8,416 nt of DNA from Sphingomonadaceae bacterium (GTDB lineage Bacteria; Pseudomonadota; Alphaproteobacteria; Sphingomonadales; Sphingomonadaceae). The stretch is from NCBI GenBank assembly GCA_947446935.1, contig CANFIV010000050.1:1-8416 (forward strand), in the 5' to 3' direction. The notes under the pieces were generated by a model. The model saw only the letters and a list, made by a program, of their open reading frames with translations. It made no database searches and was not told the DNA's origin. The translations under genes were made by a program, and so were the position numbers. Numbering within the stretch: position 1 is the stretch's first letter; each line of letters opens with the position of its first letter. Below are positions 1 through 8,416 of the stretch, piece by piece.

Positions 1-113
1 CGGCATTGGCCTTCCGCTTTGCCAAGATCGGGGGTCGAGCGGATCGGACCTGCCCCGGTCAGCAAAGCCAGTGCCGAGCCAAGTAGTCCAAGCCGCAGGG
101 CAACCCGTTTCAT
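1..113 (-). CDS. Secreted protein, N-terminal fragment (possible DUF2141 family)
   Basis: Only the first 37 codons lie in the window; the rest runs off the left edge. The visible protein starts MKRVALRLGLLG, continues through an Ala/Leu-rich hydrophobic stretch to about residue 20, and then becomes polar (TPDLGKAEGQC). This is a basic n-region and h-region typical of a Sec signal peptide. There is no obvious lipobox cysteine, so a periplasmic or outer-membrane-facing protein is likelier than a lipoprotein. The ATG at 113-111 overlaps the TGA of the upstream membrane-protein gene (ATGA), and AAGGAG lies 8 bases before it, so the start is well supported. The 'TPDLGKAEGQC' segment resembles my memory of sphingomonad DUF2141 proteins, but too little is visible to confirm the family. 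It is the last visible gene of the left minus-strand operon. Confidence 0.7.
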   Translation of the reverse strand, partial: MKRVALRLGLLGSALALLTGAGPIRSTPDLGKAEGQC

Positions 114-1096
114 GCATTCCTCTCCTTCTGCACAAGATCAAGCAGCATCAAGCCAATGAACAACACCACATGGGTTGCCACGATCAGGAGCGATATCATG
201 GCAATCATTTCACTCGTCTGAACCTGACTGACAGCAAGCAGTGTTGCGATCCCGGCGAATGCGATGTCTTTGTTGGGAATGAGCGGCAGGCGCGAGAGCA
301 GGAGGCGAACAGTAGAAAGCAGCAGCCATGGCCCGAGGCCGACCATGGGGAGAATGAGGTGCCATGCGAGGGCGGAAAGTCCGGTATTGGCCACGATGCG
401 TGCGCAGTGGACCACGAACACGAACCACAGCTCCGGCTTTGGCAGGCTGAGCAGGCCATTGCGGAAGAACATGATCACCAGCGAGGTAACGAGCACGACG
501 CCGATCGAGGACGCCAGCACATTGCCATCGCCGAAGCTCAATTGGCTGATGATCGGCCAGGTCACGATGAGCATCGCCACGGTCATGATATTGCCCGCAA
601 GCGCCGAAAGGATCGCCACGTCCTTGACCGCACCGAAGGGAGAGCCCTCCATCTTAACGTGGCGGCGCGCCCAATCGTAGAAATAGACTTCACCGACATA
701 GCCCAGCAGCAGTTCGTTGCCGATCAGCTTCTTGAGCAGCGGGAAAATCCCCGTGACGGGAATGCCCCAGAGCTTGCGGAAGATGATCCAGTCCGCCACC
801 GGCCCCGCGAAATAGCTGGCGGCGAGCACCAGCCAGATGAACGGCGATGTCGGCACGATCGACCAGACCTGCGCCCAGTCGATCTTGCGCAGCTGCCACA
901 GCACCGCGATGAGGATCGCCACCGAGATCGCCGGGCCCAGCCAGCCGCTCCATTTGCGCAGGCCGCTTTCGAGGGGAGCCGTTGTCGGCAGCGCGGTGGG
1001 CAACACCGGCGGGAGGGGCGTTTCGCTCAGCACATCGGATGGGGCCATTGCAGACTGTACCTTCGAGGAGCCCGCGTCGCCGTCGGGGTTAAGCAC
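110..1096 (-). CDS. Polytopic membrane protein, lysylphosphatidylglycerol synthase TM / flippase-like
   Basis: This is an inner-membrane protein of about 328 residues. It has a Pro/Ala/Thr-rich cytosolic-type N-terminal tail (to about residue 48) followed by roughly seven to nine hydrophobic segments: near 53-69, 85-106, 156-183, 193-211, 223-248, 255-273, 278-292 and 298-322. A segment at 116-140 may be re-entrant. The motif RLPLIPNKD (about 269-277) lies before a late helix. Overall layout and length match the transmembrane module of the lysylphosphatidylglycerol synthase/UPF0104 superfamily without the C-terminal aminoacyl-transfer domain. Such stand-alone modules are often suspected of handling lipids or lipid-linked sugars, but the substrate here is unknown. 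I chose the GTG at 1096-1094 because GGAGG (1110-1106) sits 9 bases before it. Alternatives are TTG at 1102, which is too close to that site, and ATG at 1048. The gene overlaps the glycosyltransferase stop by 8 bases and ends in an ATGA overlap with the secreted-protein gene. Confidence 0.8.
   Translation of the reverse strand: MLNPDGDAGSSKVQSAMAPSDVLSETPLPPVLPTALPTTAPLESGLRKWSGWLGPAISVAILIAVLWQLRKIDWAQVWSIVPTSPFIWLVLAASYFAGPVADWIIFRKLWGIPVTGIFPLLKKLIGNELLLGYVGEVYFYDWARRHVKMEGSPFGAVKDVAILSALAGNIMTVAMLIVTWPIISQLSFGDGNVLASSIGVVLVTSLVIMFFRNGLLSLPKPELWFVFVVHCARIVANTGLSALAWHLILPMVGLGPWLLLSTVRLLLSRLPLIPNKDIAFAGIATLLAVSQVQTSEMIAMISLLIVATHVVLFIGLMLLDLVQKERNA
122..127 (-). promoter_or_regulatory. Ribosome binding site of the secreted-protein gene
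   Basis: AAGGAG on the minus strand lies 8 bases before the ATG at 113-111 and inside the last codons of the preceding membrane-protein gene. It supports translation of a real but truncated gene at the left edge. Confidence 0.7.
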
Positions 1097-2270
1097 GGGC
1101 AAGGCCCTCCATCAGCGCCAGGTAGCGATCTGAAGCTATCTGTACCGTGAACCGACGCGCTTGCTCGCGCGCAGCAATTTCGTCAAATTGCAAGTTGGCA
1201 ATGTCCGCCATCGCGGTGGCCAGCGCGGTGGCATCGCTGACCGGCACAAGCACGCCGAAGCGGCCATGGCCCAGCATGTCATCCATCGAGACACTGCAGC
1301 GCGTGGAGACTACCGGAAGCCCGGCGGCGAGCGCTTCTGCGACCACGGCTGGCACGCCTTCGTAGTCTGAGGAGAGCACCAGTGCATCGGCGGCAGCCAG
1401 TTCGCTGTCGAGCGGGCTGATATGGCCGGGGAGGCGGACCTTGGCTTCCAGACCGAGACGCCTGATCTGTGCTTCGAGTTTGGGACGCTCGCCGCCCTCA
1501 CCGATGATCGCAAGCCGATCGTCTGGCCCGGCCATGCGCGCGAAGGCCTCCAGCAGAAGGCCGAAGTTCTTTTGCGCCGCAAGCCGCCCGATGGCGAGGA
1601 AGCGCTTGCCCGGTTCCTTCGTCGTGACGGCCACACGCGTGGCGGTCCGGGCCGCAGACAGGCGCAAGATATCGGCTTCATCGAGCGAGGGGTCGTCGAT
1701 GATCGCGATGTGCTCGGATGGCGCCTCCATCAGCGCCGCGATTTCACCGCGCATCGGCGGGGCCATGCCGACGATGCGGGTGAGCATACGGCCCTGAATG
1801 CGCAGCCACGCCCGGTAGAACGGGCGTGCGATGGCGGGCAGATCGGCGCGGGTCAGGTCGTTGCTGATCTTGGCGGCGACGGGCGGGCAGGCCTTGCCCA
1901 GAAGCAACCGCATCATCACAGCGACGATTGTGTACGAATTGCCTGCGCAGAACAGCACATCGGGCCGGATGCGGCGGATTGCGCCGGGCAGGCGCAGGAT
2001 CATCCACAGTGTTTCCCAATGCGCGGTGGGAATGGCCTCGCTGCCCAGCACTTCGGGTTCAAGACCCGGCCATTCGCAACGCATCGCACCCGCTGTCCGC
2101 CCCATGACCAGACGGGAATCGACGCCCGAGGCCTGCCATGCCGCATGGAGGCGCAGCGCCACGCGCTCGACCCCACCGGGTTCGAAGCTGTGCAGGAACG
2201 TAAGCACACGCAGTGGCGAATCCGCCGGGGCGGTCGCCTGCGGTTCAAGAGAGGCCGCAAGCGCGTTCAA
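1089..2270 (-). CDS. Glycosyltransferase, GT4 family (GT-B fold)
   Basis: This 393-residue protein is a retaining GT-B glycosyltransferase expected to transfer a sugar from a nucleotide donor on the cytoplasmic side of the membrane. The N-terminal acceptor domain starts with RVLTFLHSFEPGGVER (about 21-36), carrying the glycine-rich GGVER loop typical of GT4 enzymes. The donor domain starts at RFLAIGRLAAQKNF (about 223-236, with GR and the conserved Lys). It continues with AIIGEGGERPKLE (about 254-266) and ends with the EX7E motif, E304 and E312 in DYEGVPAVVAEALAAGLPVV. The C-terminal FGVLVPVSD is also typical. No signal peptide or transmembrane helix is seen. The start codon is TTG at 2270-2268; its T-T-G-A overlaps the TGA of the upstream deacetylase. 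No Met codon lies upstream of the Rossmann strand, and GAGG lies 7 bases before the TTG. Donor and acceptor sugars cannot be deduced. Confidence 0.9.
   Translation of the reverse strand: MNALAASLEPQATAPADSPLRVLTFLHSFEPGGVERVALRLHAAWQASGVDSRLVMGRTAGAMRCEWPGLEPEVLGSEAIPTAHWETLWMILRLPGAIRRIRPDVLFCAGNSYTIVAVMMRLLLGKACPPVAAKISNDLTRADLPAIARPFYRAWLRIQGRMLTRIVGMAPPMRGEIAALMEAPSEHIAIIDDPSLDEADILRLSAARTATRVAVTTKEPGKRFLAIGRLAAQKNFGLLLEAFARMAGPDDRLAIIGEGGERPKLEAQIRRLGLEAKVRLPGHISPLDSELAAADALVLSSDYEGVPAVVAEALAAGLPVVSTRCSVSMDDMLGHGRFGVLVPVSDATALATAMADIANLQFDEIAAREQARRFTVQIASDRYLALMEGLARA
1106..1110 (-). promoter_or_regulatory. Ribosome binding site deciding the GTG start of the membrane protein
   Basis: GGAGG on the minus strand lies 9 bases before the GTG at 1096-1094 and only 3 bases before the TTG at 1102-1100. 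The spacing favours the GTG. The site lies inside the last codons of the glycosyltransferase gene, as expected for coupled translation. Confidence 0.6.
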
Positions 2271-3058
2271 GCGCTGGCCTCGTTCAGCGCGCCGTAGCGC
2301 GACGGAGTGTGTGTGCGCGCGAAGCGGGCGAGCGTGCGGTCGATGCTTTCGAGCAGCGCGGGCACCGTGGTGTCACCGGGATGGACGGCCACGCGGATCG
2401 TGCGGGTGAAAGGCAGCGCGGCCCGGCCCAGGGTGGCGGCGAACAGCGAACTGGCGATGCGCGCCTTGCTGCGGCTGGCCCAGGTGATCACCGGGCCCTT
2501 GGCCAGCACTTCGCCGCTGACGGGCCGCCAGACTTTCATGTGATCCTCGCTGAGCGCAAAGCCCAACTCACGCATCGCGGCGTGCGCGCCTTCGCCATAG
2601 AGCCACGCGGGGGCGATGAAGCCCGCAACCGGTCGGCCTATGGTATCCTCGACCAGCGCCTTGCCTTCGCGCATGCGGGCGAGCGCTTCGGCATGGGGCA
2701 GGTTCAGGAACTCGCCTTCGCCCGCAGTCATGTGCTTGCCCTTGATCGCGGCAAGGCCTTCTGTCGCTGGGGTTTCGTCCTTGTGGCTCCAGCCATGGAG
2801 GAACATCTCGATCCCCTGATCGGCCCAATCGCGCAAGCGGCGGCCAAAGGCGGCATTGCCCGCGATGGGCGCGCCGCGCCAGTGATCGGGGATCACAAGC
2901 ATGGCGAACTTCGCCGGGCCGACATGGCGCGCCAGCCGGTCGGCCAGCAGATCGACCTCGCGTTCGAAGCGCGGCGAAACGTCGTGGATCGAAACCAGAA
3001 GGCGGCGGTCTGGCAGACGGCGCTCGGCACCGGGGGAAGAAAGCGTAGCCGAGGTCAT
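2267..3058 (-). CDS. Polysaccharide deacetylase family protein (DUF2334-like)
   Basis: This 263-residue protein looks like a metal-dependent carbohydrate (N- or O-)deacetylase of the CE4/NodB-like barrel type, DUF2334 branch. A first strand LLVSIHDVSP (about 20-29) supplies the His-Asp pair (H25, D26). FLHGWSH (86-92) gives the HxxxH metal motif (H88, H92). GFIAPAWLYG (146-155) matches the substrate-binding third motif. AVHPGD (224-229) gives the late catalytic-type His. No signal peptide or membrane helix is visible, so it is probably cytoplasmic, unlike exported NodB-type enzymes. I chose the ATG at 3058-3056. The reading frame stays open upstream to 3184, but those 42 residues do not look like protein and lie outside the conserved domain. 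No strong ribosome binding site is seen at 3058. It appears to be the first gene of the left operon. The natural substrate is unknown; a lipid-linked or nucleotide-linked N-acetylated sugar is an inference. Confidence 0.85.
   Translation of the reverse strand: MTSATLSSPGAERRLPDRRLLVSIHDVSPRFEREVDLLADRLARHVGPAKFAMLVIPDHWRGAPIAGNAAFGRRLRDWADQGIEMFLHGWSHKDETPATEGLAAIKGKHMTAGEGEFLNLPHAEALARMREGKALVEDTIGRPVAGFIAPAWLYGEGAHAAMRELGFALSEDHMKVWRPVSGEVLAKGPVITWASRSKARIASSLFAATLGRAALPFTRTIRVAVHPGDTTVPALLESIDRTLARFARTHTPSRYGALNEASA
2278..2281 (-). promoter_or_regulatory. Ribosome binding site supporting the TTG start of the glycosyltransferase
   Basis: GAGG on the minus strand, within the last codons of the deacetylase gene, lies 7 bases before TTG at 2270-2268. 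The next in-frame Met is near residue 56, inside the conserved N-terminal domain, so this TTG is the only sensible start seen. Confidence 0.65.
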
Positions 3059-3142
3059 GCGCGCGCCGGTATCACCACATGCTGCACTGCCGCAAGGCGC
3101 ACGTGCTGTCTGTAGGCAGGTTTGGGCACGGAGCGACGTCCT

Positions 3143-3202
3143 GTTTGGCCGCGCCCACATGGCTATCGGCAACTTTATCTGCAAGCATTGATGCGGCCAA
3201 AC
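3143..3202. repeat. Spaced 10-bp perfect inverted repeat (possible operator pair)
   Basis: GTTTGGCCGC at 3143-3152 is matched exactly by its reverse complement GCGGCCAAAC at 3193-3202. The arms are separated by 40 bases, so their centres are 50 bases apart, close to five helical turns. The right arm overlaps the -35-like hexamer of the possible deacetylase promoter. Paired regulator sites are one reading; a chance match in GC-rich DNA is another. Confidence 0.4.
3174..3201 (-). promoter_or_regulatory. Possible promoter of the deacetylase operon
   Basis: On the minus strand, TTTGGC (3201-3196) is followed 16 bases later by GATAAA (3179-3174). This is a weak -35/-10 arrangement about 115 bases before the deacetylase ATG. 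The -35-like hexamer overlaps one arm of a 10-bp inverted repeat. The match is imperfect and could be chance. Confidence 0.2.
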
Positions 3203-3238
3203 TATGGCGAACTCTCGCCGATGCCCGAGCTTGCGACA

Positions 3239-3280
3239 GGTTGGCGCAGAGACGCGACGGGCTGGCGCAAAGGCGCAACC
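3239..3280. repeat. Two-copy 21-bp imperfect tandem repeat
   Basis: Bases 3239-3259 and 3260-3280 align without gaps at 16 of 21 positions. Both copies contain TGGCGCA. The hexamer GGCGCA occurs three times here (3243-3248, 3264-3269, 3272-3277). The repeats sit inside an 8-bp perfect inverted repeat, GTTGGCGC at 3240-3247 and GCGCCAAC at 3282-3289, which could fold into a long-looped hairpin. Confidence 0.45.
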
Positions 3281-3355
3281 GGCGCCAACTCGGATGACGA
3301 TTGCAGGCCGGATTTTCGGATTGGCGAAATCGGCGCGCGCTTCGTCGCGAGGCTA

Positions 3356-3383
3356 TTGTCTACTTTTTATGTTGAGTTATCGT
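3356..3383 (+). promoter_or_regulatory. Possible promoter of the serine hydrolase gene
   Basis: TTGTCT (3356-3361) and TATCGT (3378-3383) are spaced by 16 bases in the most AT-rich part of the intergenic region, about 58 bases before the hydrolase ATG. This resembles a sigma-70-type -35/-10 pair, with a poor -10. Confidence 0.3.
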
Positions 3384-3429
3384 GCTGCCTGTCGGGACGT
3401 GCACCGAGTCGACCGGCCATTCCCTCTTC

Positions 3430-3433
3430 GGAG
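3430..3433 (+). promoter_or_regulatory. Ribosome binding site of the serine hydrolase gene
   Basis: GGAG lies 7 bases before the ATG at 3441. It fixes this Met as the start, even though the frame remains open upstream to 3204. Confidence 0.65.
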
Positions 3434-3440
3434 ACGTGTT

Positions 3441-4097
3441 ATGGCTCGTAATTTCAATAATTTGGATACCTCCATCAATCCTGTGATCCTCACTGTGCCG
3501 GGCCTTGGCAACAGTGGCCCGGGCCACTGGCAGACCGCATGGGAGGCCAGCCTGTCCGGCTGCCGCCGCGTTGATCTGGGGTTATGGGAAGACCCGCATC
3601 GCAACACTTGGGTGAACAAGCTCAATCTCGCTATCCAGCGCACGGAAGGTCCGGTGATTCTGGCCGCGCACAGCCTTGGTTGCATGGCGGTGGCGTGGTG
3701 GGCGGAATATGAGCAACCGGGTGGTCCAGCGGATGGTGGACCGGATGCGGGAAAAGTCATCGGCGCTCTGCTGGTGGCACCGCCTGATGTCGAGGATCGG
3801 CCGTTGGACCGACGGTTGACGCGCTTTGCCCCGGTGCCGGCGGCGGCGCTGCCGTTTCCATCTATCCTCGTAGCCAGCCGCAACGATCCCTATCTGACTA
3901 TGGCGCAGGCCCGCCGCCTTGCCCGCGGTTGGGGCGCGCGGCTCGCCGATGCGGGTGAGGTCGGTCATATCAACGCGCAGTCCTCGCTTGGTGACTGGGC
4001 TTTCGGAAGGCTGCTGCTCAACACCCTGCTGCCTGCGCCGCTCCCTATGGCGCAGGGAACCCCGCGCGGCCTGCCCGCAAGTCGCGCGGACGCCGAT

Positions 4098-4118
<21 letters not shown>
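3441..4118 (+). CDS. Alpha/beta hydrolase, RBBP9/YdeN serine hydrolase family
   Basis: This 225-residue cytoplasmic hydrolase belongs to the small RBBP9/YdeN group. Early strand and oxyanion region ILTVPGLGNSGPGHW (about 16-30) is characteristic of the group. The nucleophile elbow is AAHSLGC (75-81), with catalytic Ser78. The acid is Asp149 in ASRNDPY, and the His is His176 in VGHINAQSSLGDW. The complete triad argues for an active esterase- or peptidase-like enzyme; the substrate is unknown. The start is the ATG at 3441, supported by GGAG and by family length; the open upstream frame has no conserved sequence. A Pro/Ala-rich tail of about 28 residues (198-225) extends past the usual fold, and its codons overlap the end of glgX. 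The first dozen codons are richer in A/T than the rest of the gene. It stands alone on the plus strand between two minus-strand operons, so context gives no clue to its role. Confidence 0.85.

Positions 4119-8416
<4,298 letters not shown>

Larger units (their letters stand above)
3059..3440. other. Divergent intergenic region with repeats and possible promoters
   Basis: This stretch of about 380 bases separates the minus-strand envelope operon from the plus-strand hydrolase. Open frames cross it on both strands, but their translations are low-complexity Arg/Ala-rich strings with no recognisable motif, so I see no gene. It must hold the control sequences of both flanking transcription units. 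Visible elements are a spaced 10-bp inverted repeat, a 21-bp tandem repeat with a hairpin-capable inverted repeat, a GANTC site and weak promoter-like hexamers. The part next to the hydrolase (about 3355-3380) is noticeably AT-richer than the rest of the window. Confidence 0.7.

Noticed and set aside
71..1150. Long plus-strand open frame of 359 codons opposite the membrane-protein gene
   Set aside because: The translation is rich in His, Arg, Glu and Gln with no domain. It is the antisense shadow of a GC-rich gene whose own frame has clear transmembrane helices.
1422..2297. Plus-strand open frame of 291 codons opposite the glycosyltransferase
   Set aside because: Low-complexity Arg/Gly/His-rich translation, while the opposite frame has full GT4 motifs.
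3059..3184. N-terminal extension of the deacetylase by 42 codons to an upstream ATG
   Set aside because: The extension has no hydrophobic leader or conserved sequence and overlaps the possible promoter and inverted repeat. The ATG at 3058 puts the first conserved strand at a normal position.
3204..3440. Upstream extension of the hydrolase by 79 codons
   Set aside because: The extension runs through the tandem repeat and AT-rich promoter-like segment. The ATG at 3441 has a good GGAG and matches the family's length.
4042..4058. Small hairpin TCCCT/AGGGA near the hydrolase end, considered as a terminator for the glycogen operon
   Set aside because: Only a 5-bp stem with no T-run on the minus strand; such short palindromes are common by chance.

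Overview
The window is GC-rich and densely coding, with short start/stop overlaps between genes. The protein set suggests an alphaproteobacterium, most likely a sphingomonad (Sphingomonadales, Novosphingobium- or Sphingomonas-like). This placement is an inference from gene content, GC-rich codon use and protein style. No rRNA or other phylogenetic marker is present.

Layout. (1) Bases 1-3058, minus strand: a tightly packed operon, read right to left. It encodes a DUF2334-type polysaccharide deacetylase, a family-4-type glycosyltransferase, a polytopic membrane protein of the lysylphosphatidylglycerol-synthase/flippase-like type, and the start of a signal-peptide-bearing protein cut by the left window edge. 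Each gene overlaps the next by 3-8 bases. Two of them appear to use non-ATG starts (TTG and GTG), each supported by a well-placed Shine-Dalgarno sequence. (2) Bases 3059-3440: a divergent intergenic region of about 380 bases, the only long non-coding stretch. It holds a spaced 10-bp inverted repeat, a 21-bp imperfect tandem repeat, one GANTC site and weak promoter-like hexamers on both strands. (3) Bases 3441-4118, plus strand: a single RBBP9/YdeN-type serine hydrolase. Its 3' end overlaps the 3' end of glgX by 21 bases, tail to tail. (4) Bases 4098-8416, minus strand: glycogen genes in transcription order glgA (5' end outside the window), pgm, glgX, each pair joined by an ATGA stop/start overlap.

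How the genes work together. In the glycogen module, Pgm interconverts glucose-6-phosphate and glucose-1-phosphate, GlgA extends the alpha-1,4-glucan from ADP-glucose, and GlgX debranches it. The partners glgC and glgB are not visible and would be expected upstream, beyond base 8416. The left operon combines a sugar deacetylase, a cytoplasmic sugar transferase, a possible lipid-handling membrane protein and an exported protein. That combination suggests a cell-envelope glycolipid or glycan pathway, but its product cannot be read from the sequence. No mobile elements, CRISPR arrays, tRNAs or rRNAs were seen.
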